Of a stretch of 42,511 nucleotides of DNA, positions 11,069 through 23,225 are shown one piece after another (position 1 is the first letter of the stretch; every line of letters starts with the position of its first letter). The position numbers were made by a program, and so were the translations under genes. Source of the DNA: Cylindrodendrum hubeiense (taxonomy: Eukaryota; Ascomycota; Sordariomycetes; Hypocreales; Nectriaceae); assembly GCA_014621425.1 (NCBI GenBank), contig JAANBB010000358.1, positions 1 through 42,511 of the forward strand, in the 5' to 3' direction. Under the pieces are notes generated by a model. That model was given only the letters and a program-made list of their open reading frames with translations. It searched no databases and was not told the origin of the DNA.

Positions 11069-12392
11069 CTTGAACTGCAGTAATTCATCTGTTCTAGAGC
11101 AGAAACAAAAAAATTGCAGAGATGGGGATCCCGGCGGCTTAGCTCCCCGTGGTATCTTGGAAATTCTTAGAAGTTCCGAGACTTATCTCAACTTTTCCAG
11201 CCGGGCTTGAGCCGAGGAGTTGGTGCCTCAGACATCAAACATCGTCATAGGCCGACGCCGGCAATACATCTCCTGCCACCCGCTTTGGCTGGTCGCCTAT
11301 TGGCTGGCGGCAAATAGATCAGGAACGGGTCAAGATGCCGATGCAAAGCCGAAGCTTCAGCTTATCATGTCCTTCCAGAGGTCACCTAGACAATTATAAC
11401 CTCAATGTCGTATGGGTTCGGCGTGATGTTGTATCGTCACATGCAAGCTCCCTCAAGAGGTCAGTGCATCCAAATGTCTGTTGTCCAGGCCTCAAGAAAT
11501 TGTCATTGTGGCTTATGCCGAAAGTACCCCGAAGCACCGCCAAAAACCGAGGTGAGCTTGAATCCTGTCCGGCAGCTGACGGATATAGGGAAGGGATCAC
11601 TTTTGGAGACGAAAAATATAGAATTGTTTTAGAGCTCAAAAAGCAATGCTTCCCTGACTGGCGATTCATCATATCTGTGCCTACGTGCATTCAATCCTGC
11701 GGAAAACATCTCTCTTCGGCTCTTGAAGGAGCAGGTCACTTTCTGTGGTCTGACTCTGGAGGCCCCTCCAACCATCCGCGCGATGCTTTCATAATGTTAC
11801 ATCATGTTCCTCCGCTCTCAAGTCCGAACTGAAGTGGAGTGATCTACTCCCGGTGGTGCTCTAGGGACAGGACGGGGGAAATTACCCGCAACAGTCGCGG
11901 AATGCCACACTTAGAGCTGCAGCCGCAGCTTCATGAATGTCACCAAGGCCCAGGCATCGCATTGGGCCATGTTAATTTCGTCGTCACTAGGCCCAGCGGA
12001 ACGTCATGGTTCGCACACCAAGGGCCAGCGTTGCACGTAGATTAAATACTTTGGTACCGATCAAAAGCAAGCCCGACGCGTTCTGGCTTGAGTACTACAA
12101 ATGTAAGCACGTTTCATGTTTGTGCAAACTTGCAATGGCAAAATACGGCGGGAGACAATGAATAAGTAATGTGTAAGAATATATAGAAAGAGGCTATTCC
12201 TCTGCTGAGCAATGGTATATTGAAATTCGAAACCGTATGATGACTCGTCTATGCCGTGAGTGTGTGGTTGCAGTAAAAGATGCCTGTGTACCGGCTTGGC
12301 TGATCGTCCCTCGAGCAGCAATGCTAAACGCCTTGTTAACGCCAAAACTCCATCAAATGTGATCATTCCCCGTTTCTCGGCGCTCGCTCTCC
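11069..12392. other. Intergenic region upstream of MDJ1
   Basis: This 1.3-kb stretch contains the MDJ1 promoter (right of 11069) and the 3' flank of the SAP30-like gene (left of 12393). A heat-shock-element-like array lies at 11160-11176. One ATG-started open frame of 165 codons (11335-11832, +) is present, but its third codon positions are not biased to C as in the neighbouring genes, so I do not call it a gene. Nothing else was recognised. Confidence 0.55.
11160..11176 (-). promoter_or_regulatory. Heat-shock-element-like array upstream of MDJ1
   Basis: The order GAA-TTC-GAA-TTC occurs at 11160-11162, 11164-11166, 11170-11172 and 11174-11176, about 92-108 bp before the MDJ1 start. Like units repeat exactly every 10 bp. 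Each GAA/TTC pair is separated by 1 bp rather than the canonical 2 bp, so this is a degenerate element. Heat induction of mitochondrial Hsp40 genes is known in yeast; binding here is inferred. Confidence 0.3.
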
Positions 12393-13028
12393 TTATTGCG
12401 CCTTCGTGACTCTCGAACTCTTCGAGTCGTGCTTGGGGTCGTGGCGAATCTTGTAGATAAAGTCCACAATCACGTCATTCTCTTGAACACCCAAGCCGTT
12501 GAAGTGTTTCCGCACCGCGAGAGCGAGGTGATCTTTACTCTGGCGGCGGGCTTGTCGCCGGCGAACCATTGTGGGCGAGTGGAGGCCGATGCCGCTGGGC
12601 TGCGACAGGATCCATTGTCTGTAGGGGTTCGAGAAGGAGGTCGGGGTCGTCAGGTGGTGCTCGCGACGGTAGGCATGAAGGACGTCTCGTTCGAAGGAGG
12701 TCCATTGCAGCTATGAGAGTAAAGAAGTCAGCAACTTGTGCTTTCACCACGCGGGGTCATCGTGGCGATGGTGTGTTGAGGGGCCGTGAGACAGCCGCGT
12801 AAAATTGGAGAGAGAGGGGTGACGAACACTCGGAGGCATGGGCTCAGCAGGAGGTGGTGGCGGGACGACGGCAGCGGCGTTGGTGACCTCGCGAAGATGA
12901 GAGTGGCTGTTCTGGCTGGCGCCGCGACGCATCTTGGTCGAGGAGTGACCGTTGCCATTCTTCTCCTTGGAATTGGGAGCGTCCGACTTGGAGTCGTCGT
13001 GATTGCGGGAGGATTTTGCAGGCGGCAT
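12393..13028 (-). CDS. SAP30-like Sin3-binding subunit of a histone deacetylase complex
   Basis: Two exons (13028..12828 and 12710..12393) encode 172 residues. The 117-bp intron at 12711-12827 has donor GTTCGT, a TTGCTGAC branch region and acceptor CATAG. It was chosen because it is the only in-phase join between the N-terminal exon and the frame that carries the conserved domain. Exon 1 is a low-complexity, K/N/S-rich segment ending in a proline run. Exon 2 begins LQWTSFERDVLHAYRREH and continues through LSQPSGIGLHSPTM and VRKHFNGLGVQENDVIVDFIYKIR, the pattern of the fungal SAP30 Sin3-binding domain. The protein probably bridges Sin3 and the Rpd3-type deacetylase in the nucleus. If the intron is kept, translation stops after 94 residues without the Sin3-binding domain. 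Confidence 0.82.
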
Positions 13029-16000
13029 GACTGACGGGAGCGGGTGAACGGGGAGGGTAGGATGTGGCAGGAATTGCTGCGATGGGAATCGGGTCCGAAA
13101 TCGTCTGGGAGAATCGCAGGCAACGGGCGGTTACATGGAGTCGGTTGTGAGAGAGGCAGAAGGAGGTTTGTCGACCGGAGTCGGGGCCATACATGGACAT
13201 GGGGGACGTAGGCAAATTTCGGCGCTGAGGGAGTGCGCTGCGCACCGCACCGCACGTCACCGAGCTTGCGGGTGACTGGCATCACCTGTCACTTGCTGCA
13301 CCCGCCTAGCGAATGAATGGTGGGGCCGCCTCATTCTCCAGCGCTGCGCTGCGCTGCTCAGCGTCACCCGCCAGAGGGGGCATTCAACCAGAACAGCGCC
13401 AGAAGGCGTCTCCGACGTCGTGGTTCAACCCGTCGGGCAGACCGTGATAGCGGAAAGCCACCAAAGGCTGTTTTTGGCCGGAGAATGCGACTCGGCGGTT
13501 CCAGAGGCGGTCCCGATGTGGGAATGCCATCTTGTCTGGCGCGTTTGAGGTTCGGCAACCCAAACCGCATCCGGCGGCCCCTCGCACGCAGGCCACGGGA
13601 GCGCGGACGAACGCCAAAGGCGCGAGAGACAGAGGGATGGGGAGCGCAACACGGCAGCAGAGAAAGGCAAGATCATCCGCGGGGGTGGAGGCGAGCCATG
13701 TGTGCAACGTGGAAAGGCGTCTATCCTCTCTGCAGGCTGCGGGTGCCTGTCGCTCATGAGAAGACATTCCCCAGCCACTTTTCTGCTTTTGCGACAGGAC
13801 ACACGAGCTGAAAAAGCAGCAAGGTTGCTTTTTATCGCGCACCTCCGTCAAGTACCGAGGGGGGAATACTATGTAGAAACGGCGATGGTGCATAAAGACC
13901 TCGAGACACCATCGTCATCATCGTATTGGCACCGCGCGGGGAGCTCGCGGGCCATTGAAACGAGAGCTCTCTAATGGGTGTCGCCTGCATGCATTAGCTG
14001 CCTCGGTCTCACAGCCGCTCGATCAAGGGTCATGGCTGGGTCGGGGCTCAAGGGTCAAAGAATCAGCCCAGGGTCACGCAGGGAGAGGAGGACGGAGAGT
14101 ACGAGGTACAAAATGTACACCAGCCCAGCAAATGTGCGCTGACTAAGCCATGCATCTCTCCATCGCTCGCATCTAACTCACGATGAGGGCCATCTGCTTC
14201 CATCGTCACTCTTGCATCACTTACTTTAATGTGGACCTCCAAGAAACCCCCACGATCTCTCCCCACGCTCCGTTGCCGGAGGTGGGTCAACGGGATGAAG
14301 GCTCCAGGCGTCATCGCCAAACCCGAAAGCTGAAAGCCTTGATGCTGCCAACAAGCACTCCCCCTTAGCGGATCATCGCCGATTCCCCTTCGATTCTGAG
14401 CCATGCGCATCACCAGAGGCGAGAAAAAAAATCCTTTTTTTGCCTCACTCCTTTTTGGCCGAACTCGCAGGGGGCATACCCAGTGGCGCATGTCCCTTCT
14501 CATCTAGGCGCATCCGCTCAGACAACGGTGGCTTTGCGACTTGCTTCTGTGAGTAGTCGTCTCAGCAAATCATGGGGCTGGTGGGATGATCACCTGCCGG
14601 GGCTCGCGATTTCCTGGGACCATGGGGGTGCAGCATCACTCGACGGCCTTCCTAATTCTCATTCGGTAATTGCGAGGCTGCCATCGACAACGATGCTTGG
14701 CTCTGCCAAGGTTGTCTAGACTAAGTGACCGAGGGGCAACAAAGAGGCTAGTCCAATGGTCCGAAGCCCTGGGAATCCCAGTCTTCCCAGACAAAGACTG
14801 CGCTATTCCCGCTAGATCTACACTTACTTGGCGCATGGGTCGGTCGTCGGGTGTTACATTGTCATGATGGCTTGGTCCCAGATCACTGGTAAGGACTTCG
14901 GAGTATCGTCGTAACTCCGCGCCAAGATGAGGCTCCCAGCAAGGCTTGAGAAGGAAGGAGGTTTTCTTTGCCCTGTTATCGGTTCATGCAGGCAACTGAG
15001 GATCTTCGCCTTATCGAAGGGTTACGCCGCGGACTCGTCAAGTCACGGGTTTCGCCGGGATGTGTGCCACCTGGTTGGGATATCCTTTAACTCCCGGCCG
15101 GGGGGCGAGTACATGGATGAGGGTTTGCGATGGGGGGCTAATACATGGTACAAGCACTACGTACATAGCAGTAGACCGGATGAAAAGCCTCGTGGGACGT
15201 AAGCTTAGTTGCTGTACAGAGTAGTACGTAAGGGGAAACATGTTGATACCCCGGAATGGCGGAGTCTGCATCAGTCTCAGAATCGCCAACTCCAAGACAT
15301 GGCAAAAAAGTCACTCCATTACGTGGAGACAACCATTTCCATGTGCCAAGTTCGACCAAGGCATTCGCTATCTGTGTAACACTAACAAACCCCCAGCAGA
15401 TAAGCGACAGTTGGAAACAAGCCATTACCAATCCGCAACAACAAATCAGGGCTTGTGCATGGTAATGGCAATAATTGGAGGCGCGAGAGACGCGGCCCTG
15501 TCTCAGCGCACCTCATCTAACGCAGATGTCAGCCGCTGTGGAGCACGATCAGAATCTGGGGTGGCCACTCAGCCGGCCGAGTCGCTGGTGTGCTGGGCGC
15601 GGGATACAGTCGCCAATCCCGCGACGATGGCACCCGACCCAACCCTCCCCTTCGCATCCACTTGGGGGTCGGCTCATCACCGCGCCGTAGCGCCACTAAC
15701 GAGAGGCTACCTCGACTAGTTGTCCAGATGGAGGAGTTGGTACGGACTACAGCCTCACAATGAAGCCCAGGTGACGACAATCTGTTAGTAACTCCGACAT
15801 GGCTCGTCTCGGTCGTCAAGCTGGAGCGCATACTTTCACTTGCCGGCCGAAATGAAAGAGAGAGAAAAGAGGAGGATCTCAACCCATGTCCAAGTTCCAG
15901 CGCTTCTTCAGGACACGCAGCAAAAGTACCAGCGTTCACACCCCGTCGTTACGTCTTTCTTCAACCATGCCACAGGGTCTTAGCAGGCGGCGTCGGGCGT

Positions 16001-18171
16001 TGGAGAAAATGGCGCACCCTGGTCGCTGGTTGGGCGGCAGTGCTGCTAAGACTTCCCTGGATCTCACCCCAGTGGGAACCACTGCACTAGGCCTCTTGCA
16101 GTAGCGTGCTCAACCGCCTGGGCAGCCGCCTCTCAATCGCTCTGGGGTTGTCTCAAGGCATGTATGTATCAGCCGTCCGTCCTCGGTATTTGGGTCGCGT
16201 AGGGCTTGGTGAGGTGAGGAGCGGAAGCTGATTGGGATCAGCTTTTCTTCTGAGACCCATGCGCGGGTTAGCCAGAATCTCCCGGATGGTGTTTGCGCAT
16301 TAAATTATCAATGTCTTGTGGTGATTGTGCATGTCGCTTGTGTGCGGCCCTGCGGTGCAATAACTAATATGCTTTTGCAATGATCTGAGGTTCCTCGACC
16401 TAGCATTGCCACCATCCTGGTTCCAGGAAACGAGACACGGCTGGCTAACTTGCCCCTTCCCAAGCCAATTTAGGTAGTCCCGCACGCTACGCCGTGTTGA
16501 TCAACATCAAGACGTTGGACGTATTTGGAAATCAGTGTATACGTGGTTCAACAAGGCTGGGCTTGGACACGCCGCGGAGACACGCAGACGAGGCGGCTTG
16601 TCGCACCAACAACATCGTCCAGTTCCTAAAAGTCGAGGTGAGCAGGCTGCAGGCAGACACTTTCTGAGCCTAGGTCAATTATGGGGGCGGGACGACAGGC
16701 GGCTCGCTCATCAAAGCCATCTTCCCAGGATCTCATTACCGACTAGACAGTCTCGACCGGCCCAAGCCCCAGGAACCAGGATTCAAGCCATGGAACTAAG
16801 GCCTCTCACTTGCATAGAAAAGCAACTGTCAATGAAGGTGAAGGCGTCACTCTGGTAAGTTCCGGGGATATTGGTGTGCGACGGTGCTCCATGTGCTCCA
16901 GCATCATCCCGCATAGCGAACCGCTCAGGTGCTAGCTGTCTCACCCCCAGAATGAGGGTGAATAGTGGCAGTTCGGGTACGTACCACCTTCAAGTTCATG
17001 CTCGTCCCGTTCTTGAGCACGCGACAAAGTATCAGATTACCGATGAGCGTGGAGACGCCTGCCCCATGCCAGAGCAAGCCAGGAAGAAACGGTTGCATCG
17101 TTAAGTTGCCCCGTGTTGTCGTGTTGGGTACCGGGCTGTACTCCGTATGTAGATGCCGTGACGTCTCCACCCCGATGATCCGGGAGTAGACCTAAAAGGA
17201 GGGCACGCCACTGCTCATGCCACACACAACGAGATGCTGATGGAAGTGCCTAGAGCGGGCCGTTAGCTAGGAACTCATCAGGCAAGACCCGGCGCCGGCG
17301 GCAAGGCAGCTACTACGTGGGACAGGACAAGGTCATCTCCAAGTGGCCCGTGAGCACGTCAAAATTCGTCCGGAGCATGTCCGGGCATAACATACCCGCT
17401 CGGCGATGCTTGCATTCTGGGAATGGCGGCGGAAGAAAGCGCCAGGTACTTTGGGAGAGCGAAGTCCAGCGGTGCTGTGCCGTTCTTGTAAGTGTCTCAT
17501 GGAGAGCATGCCAGGCCTCCAGCCACCAACAGGACCAAAAGTATTACGGATACAGGTCCATCGTGCTTGTCGACAGAGTGCGCGACTTCGGGGTTCCCTA
17601 GCAGCTGGCCCATGCATGGCGCATGGGGGACAACCGTGGGCCGCTCAGGCGTCGAGCCATATTAAAAATCGTCAGCCATGATGGGACGTCCATGAGGTGC
17701 CATGGATCATGGATGTTCGGCCCCAATTAATCGACTTCACCCTCCCCTCTCTGTCTCTCCCCTGGCCAGCGGTGGCCCCCGACCTCTCGCTAGACGGTGC
17801 TGGCCGGTTGCGCCCCTTGCGCCCTCGTTGCTCTGTCGGTCCTGATGCAGCGAGCTGCACATCAGGGCACAGCGGCGCAGACATGGATGGGGCCGGGGCT
17901 TGGAGACGGCCCCCTCGCGGGTGGCCCAAGGAGGATGCCAAGGAGGATGGGGGCGCGACGGGGACTGGAAACGAGGCGGCGCTAGGAGCGGAGGTGGAGG
18001 CTTGAGTTGCAGGCCTGCAGCTTCACGTCCTCCTTCCCACCCTCACATTGTTTCTCTCCACCACTCCACTGAGCCCACTCCCACATCGCAGAGACACGCC
18101 CTGCCACCCCGTGGATGTGGAGCGGAGGCATTTGCAGCATCGGACACCACCAACCCATCTCCGAGCAGGCT

Positions 18172-18213
18172 GGCAGCGGGCAGCGGGCAGCGGGCAGCTG
18201 GTCGCTGGTCGCT
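18172..18213 (+). repeat. Seven-bp minisatellite, six units
   Basis: Six units in exact 7-bp phase: GGCAGCG three times, GGCAGCT once, then GGTCGCT twice. It lies about 1.8 kb before the Klf1-like start codon. Confidence 0.85.
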
Positions 18214-18663
18214 GGCACAGGTACAGTACAGTACCTTACGTACTGCGCCGAGGAGCCACGAATACCGTGCCAGCCGCCTGGCGTCGACGTACCGGAGCAG
18301 GTACCGCGCCATACCGAACCAGTCCAGGAATGGGGCCGTACCTAACGGATGGGACGTAGCAGGTTTCTGGGTGTGTCTCTGCCTGGTGGATTGGATGGGC
18401 GCCGCTGCAAGTGCTGAGTGCTGTCGCGTTGATGGATGGGCGATGGCTTTTTTCTGGGCGAGCCATGGACGAGCCATGGACGAGGGTCCTTCTTAAACCC
18501 CCAACTACCCCCCACCCTACCCGCTGGCCACTTCCACTTCCCCAGAGAACAACTCGGCCTGGGAACGATCAAGTGCTTGCGATTTGCGTACCTTGCGTGA
18601 GCTTGTTGACCTGGTTCTTTTTTTTTCTCTTCTATTATTGACAAGCCGACCCGACCTGTTTCC

Positions 18664-18712
18664 TCTCGAGTCTCGAGTCTCGAGTCTCAAGCCCCAAGCC
18701 TCAAGCCTCAGC
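18664..18712 (+). repeat. Seven-bp minisatellite, seven units
   Basis: Seven units in exact 7-bp phase: TCTCGAG three times, then TCTCAAG, CCCCAAG, CCTCAAG and CCTCAGC. The first units create overlapping CTCGAG sites. The array is in the pyrimidine-rich stretch upstream of the Klf1-like gene. Confidence 0.85.
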
Positions 18713-20043
18713 AACAGTGTGTGAGCCGTCACTTGTCGGTTTCCTCTGTCTCTTTGTCGCCATTCTCGCCCACTCCCGCTCTCCTGCTGTCCCAGCCGCG
18801 TCGCCTGTTGCGCCTTGTGCGCCGGCAGCGTGCTCTTGAGCCCGAGGTACAGTATGCACCCCCATCTTCTTTGTCCTCGTCTGCCTTGTGCTTCGTCTTT
18901 CGTCTCCCTCTCTTCTCTCTTCCTCCATGGCACTCCTTGTCGCCTGCTTGCCTGCTTGCCTGCTCGCCTTACTCGCGTCATCCCTCCTACGTCGCCATCC
19001 TCCTTTCTCCAGACTCCACCGCGGCCCTTTCCGTCCGCTGTTGCCGGGGACGCCAAAAATCCAACGCCCGCCGCCCGCTGTGCCAAGGTACATCCATGGC
19101 TTTCGACGTCCGCGCTGGCCAACTATGAGCCGCTGGCTGGCTAGTTGACTAGCTGCGAGCACGGATGCCGCAGCTCTGCACCGAGCCTCTCTTTTCTGCA
19201 CCTCTCCCGACGCCCCGACGCTCGAGATTCAGTGTGTGCCTCATTCGACCTGCTCCGAGCACATTTTCTCGGGGTCGATCCAGGATCTTCCACCTACCAA
19301 TCCCCGTCACCCATGCCGTCTCCGCAATCCGCCTGGCCCAGCCATCCTGGAGCTCGAAAGCCAGGTGAACAAAACACAGGCCAATTCGGTCCTCTCCAGC
19401 ACCTCGACAACTCGGCCCCAACCGACTATGGCGTCCCTGACAGAAGCCAGCGCAGCGAATCACCACTTCCATGACTAAAAGTTGCCTCCGCACCGTTTCT
19501 CCCTCCCCAGTCTGGGTTCCACATCCCGGCTTCCCCCAAGGCCGCTTGACGTCCCTTGATCCACTTCGCATAACATTTTACCCGCAAAAACACGCGACCA
19601 CCTTCTCTTCCTCTACTGACATTAAGTAACCAGCTCCCAATCTGCGTGGTCCTCGCTTTTTCTATTATCGCCCGTCGATCTTGTTGTCGCGAACTTCGCC
19701 CGATATTTCTCTCCGGCCCCCCTCGACAAGCCGGTCGCTCTGCCTGCCATGCGTCTGGCGCGACCTCCAATTAGTCTCTAAGGGCTGATCCAAACTACCA
19801 CCTTGTCCCACATTTACGGCCCCTCGGCAACCCCGCGATTCCGCAGACGCTGTTTCAACGCTGCTCAACCGCGACGCAGTTCCCAATTACCTACCTCGCC
19901 CATCGACAAAATCCTCAACAGCTGTCTTCTCCTGGAGTGTAGAAGACTCGTCGTCGCGTCGACAGCGAAACCTTGGGCTTTGTCCATCACCTTCTACTTC
20001 CCACCCATCTATCCCTCGATTCGCAACCTCAACACATCAGGCC

Positions 20044-23000
20044 ATGGCCTCTGTACTAGCTACGCAACCAAGCGACCTCAAACCCATCCTCCCAATCTCC
20101 CCAGTCAGCTCCGGCACAATGGGCACGGCGCAGACACTCGATAATATGCAACCCCACGATCGGGGTCGTCGAAGGAGTCGCTCGCCCGAAAATGACGGCG
20201 GTGATCAGGATGGAAAGGGCGACGACATCAACGACGGCCCCAACGGGGCCTCGTCCAACTCAGATGGGCCCGGGCCCGCGAGAAAAAGGAGACGGAGTCG
20301 CAAAGGTCTCGACAAGCGATTCGAGTGTTCCGCCGAAGGCTGTGGGAAGAGCTACTCAAGGGCCGAGCATCTGTATGTTTGGCACTGGCTGATGCCTTTC
20401 ATACGAGCAACTTACACTAACAATAACCAGGTATCGCCACCAGCTCAATCATAACTCGAAGCAGACATATCACTGCAACTTCCCCAACTGTACCCGCACC
20501 TTCGTTCGAGGAGATCTATTGAAGCGTCACATGGACCGCCACGCCGCCAAGGGGTCTCAGCTGAATCAGCGGGACTCTATGGCTGGACATATCGCACCAG
20601 TTCTTGCCCCCGGCTCCCCAGAATTCAACCGAAACTCGATGGATTATTCCAAGCCCCGACAGTCACATATGCAATATCAGGCTCCGCAAGACCCATCTGG
20701 GGGCCCTTACTCTCCCATGTCAACCCCCCAGGGCATGTTTTCGAATGGTGGCCTCCCGAATGGAATGGATGCTTATGGAGGCCAGAACCAGGGCTTCGAG
20801 AATCGACAACAACTCTCTCAGCCACACTCACCTACGGTGTCGCAGCGCCAGTCAATGCCGCCGAATGCTACCTCCTTCGGGGTTATGTCACCGATCGCCA
20901 ATCAGCCAGGCTTCCCGAAATCGCAAAACAACATGCCTCATTCCAGCAGCTTTGTCTCACAACAAAATGTGATGCCAATAAACCTACCTCCGTCGCAGTT
21001 CTCTAACGGCCAGAACCCGACGTCGCGTGAAACTGGGCAGTCATACGGTGTCACAACCACAGCCGAATACTCCGAGCCTGGGACTACCCAAGCCGGTGAG
21101 TTGATGATGTTGGACCAGATGTCAATCCCCGGGACCGTTCCAGTGTTTGGTGGCGATGGGGATATTAATAAGTCCCCATATGTGGGAATGCCGGAAGATT
21201 TCATGGCTTATTTGTTCAACTCACCTGGTCCGTCAAACATGACTCCAGTGATACCGCCGGGATACGCAAAGTTAGTATTAACGCTCCTTGATGAGATATG
21301 CCAGTCGACTAACTAGTTTCAGTTACGGTGACTTGCAAAACAGTCAGTTCAACATGTCTCTATTGAGCGGCGATGCTTCTGCGCTTGGATACTTCCCAAC
21401 GGCCCCGCAGACGGTGATGGCAGTCAACAACCTCTTGGAGCAGCAAGTTCCGGAGGCCACGATTTCCGAAGAGAAGAGTCAGGAACTATTCGACTTCATC
21501 AAGGAGCGATTCCACGACAACAAACATGCGCCTGTTGATCGGCAGTGGGATGGCATCCTTGAAGGCGATCGTGCGAACGGTGACCACATGTTAAGCAAGA
21601 GGATGATGCAGGCTTACATTGGCTCATACTGGTACCACTTCAGCGATCAGATGCCAATTCTTCACAAACCGACATTCTCTCCCGACAGGACACCGAACTT
21701 ACTGCTGTTGTCAATGATGGCAATCGGAGGTGCTTGTCTTGACCGAACTCACGGACATAAGGTAACCAAGGCTGGCGCACAGTTATCCAACTTCCTTGCC
21801 TGGCACCTGCGGTGGGATATATTCATGGACCTCAACTTCCGGCCGCCAGCTAAGCTCTGGATATTCCAAGCTTTGATTCTCCTGGAGCTCTACGAAAAGA
21901 TGTACTCGTCTAGAGAGCTGCACGAACGGGCTCATATTCACCATGCAACCACCATCACATTGATGCGCCGTGGTCGTTCCTTGATCGGCAAGTCCGCATT
22001 GGAGTCGCCGCCAAATCCGAGAGATAGCTCCAACGGATCCCGTCAGTCATCAACATCAAGCCTTGCCCCGACTGCGGAGAAATGGTGGGAACATTGGGTG
22101 ACCAACGAGGCCACGCGACGTGCGGCTTTTGCAGCCTTTGTGATTGACTCTATTCATGCTACCATGTTTGGCCATTCAGCAGTCATGGTTGCTCATGAGA
22201 TGAGACTGCCCCTGCCTTGCGATGATGCAATGTGGCGGGCAGGGAGCAGTGCAGAAGTTTGGAGGATTGAATCAAATCTGATGTCAAATGGCATCAAGCC
22301 GATGTCATTTTTGGAGGGTCTCAAGCGAACCTTGAGTAACCAAGATGTGCGCACGAACTCCTTCGGAAGAACAGTTCTAATGGCAGGACTCCTGAGTGTC
22401 TCATGGCATATGCATCAACGAGACCTCCAGGTCAATGTCCTAGGCGGAGGAATCATCCAGGCCCTTGGAGGTCGTGACAGGTGGCGTGCCACTCTGACGC
22501 GAGCATACGATACCTGGAAGGCAGACTTTGACAAGTCACTGGACCAGTACGAACCTTCGGCCGACCCATACCGAGACAACGTCATGAAAAAAACCGGATT
22601 TAATGTTGTGTTTGAGAGCCGCACAGTTTTGCATCATCTAGCACACATGGCAATGCACGCTGACATTGTCGACTGCCAAATGTTTGCCCGGGCCAAGCGT
22701 CTACTTGGCCGAGCCATTGGTCCGCAAGAATTTGGCAGCGCTCAAAGGCGCATCAAGGATCACTGGGCACATTCGGCCAGAGCAAGAGACGCGACGTTCT
22801 ATGCGCTCAAGTTTCTGTGCTCAGTCCTCGCGCCTGACCAAGTGACACCAGCGCATGCGGGAGGCTACCACTTGGACGAGCCGTATGACGCACGCGACGA
22901 TGTCCTCCTCAACCGTCCATGGGTGCTGTATTTTGCAGCCCTAGTTGTCTGGTGCTATGGCTTCGCCTTAGAGGGGCCTTGCCCCAGTGTTCCACTACCC

Positions 23001-23225
23001 ACGACACGCCAAGAGAAGCTTCAATACATGAGGGAGTACTTCGTTCGATTCGGCACCATTGAGAATCCCGGAAACTTGCAAGGAAAGACGGGTATCAATG
23101 CGAACACGGCGCTCCTGATGATCCTCAAGGACACGTTCGAGACTACCCGGTGGGAGCTTTTGCACGAGGCCTCAACCCTCTTGAACAACTGCATCGTTCT
23201 CAACTCGGGCGGCACAATCCACTGA
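20044..23225 (+). CDS. C2H2 zinc finger transcription factor with fungal_trans domain (Klf1-like)
   Basis: Three exons (20044..20372, 20431..21270, 21323..23225) encode 1023 residues. Introns are at 20373-20430 (GTATGT..ACCAG, within finger 1) and 21271-21322 (GTTAGT..TTCAG). Splicing restores two classical fingers: C95-X4-C100-X12-H113-X3-H117 and C125-X4-C130-X12-H143-X3-H147. A basic stretch, ARKRRRSRKGLDKR, precedes finger 1 and could serve as a nuclear signal. A Q/P/S/N-rich linker follows to about residue 390. The C-terminal half matches the fungal-specific transcription factor region (YWYHFSDQMPILHKPTF and following helices), as in Klf1-type regulators of fission yeast and filamentous fungi. 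It is expected to bind DNA and control transcription; targets cannot be told from sequence. A 7-kb upstream tract and pyrimidine-rich leader suggest elaborate regulation. Confidence 0.88.

Larger units (their letters stand above)
13029..20043. other. Seven-kilobase gene-free tract upstream of the Klf1-like regulator
   Basis: I find no conserved gene in this stretch. Open frames are numerous but short, overlap on both strands, often lack an ATG, and show no recognisable domain. The left end should hold the SAP30-like promoter. From about 18.5 kb rightwards the plus strand is rich in C and T, which suggests a promoter and long leader for the regulator starting at 20044. The tract carries two arrays of 7-bp repeats (18172-18213, 18664-18712), an 8-bp CCTGCTTG-type repeat near 18941-18970, a patch with seven GTAC words (18221-18341), and one TACTCCGTA 9-mer (17139-17147). 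A small ATG-started basic frame (15886-16104, 72 codons) is the only piece that looks faintly protein-like. Confidence 0.5.

Noticed and set aside
12061..12366. Minus-strand frame of 101 codons downstream of the SAP30-like gene
   Set aside because: No domain, AT-rich 3' flank composition, and no sensible splice link to the SAP30-like exons.
17697..18644. Overlapping frames of 100-200 codons on both strands near 18 kb
   Set aside because: They arise from GC-rich repeat DNA with few stop codons. Several lack an ATG, and none shows a domain or consistent codon bias.
18517..19201. Minus-strand frames of 166 and 201 codons opposite the regulator's leader
   Set aside because: They are the complement of a pyrimidine-rich leader, which gives arginine/glycine/lysine-rich open frames by composition alone.
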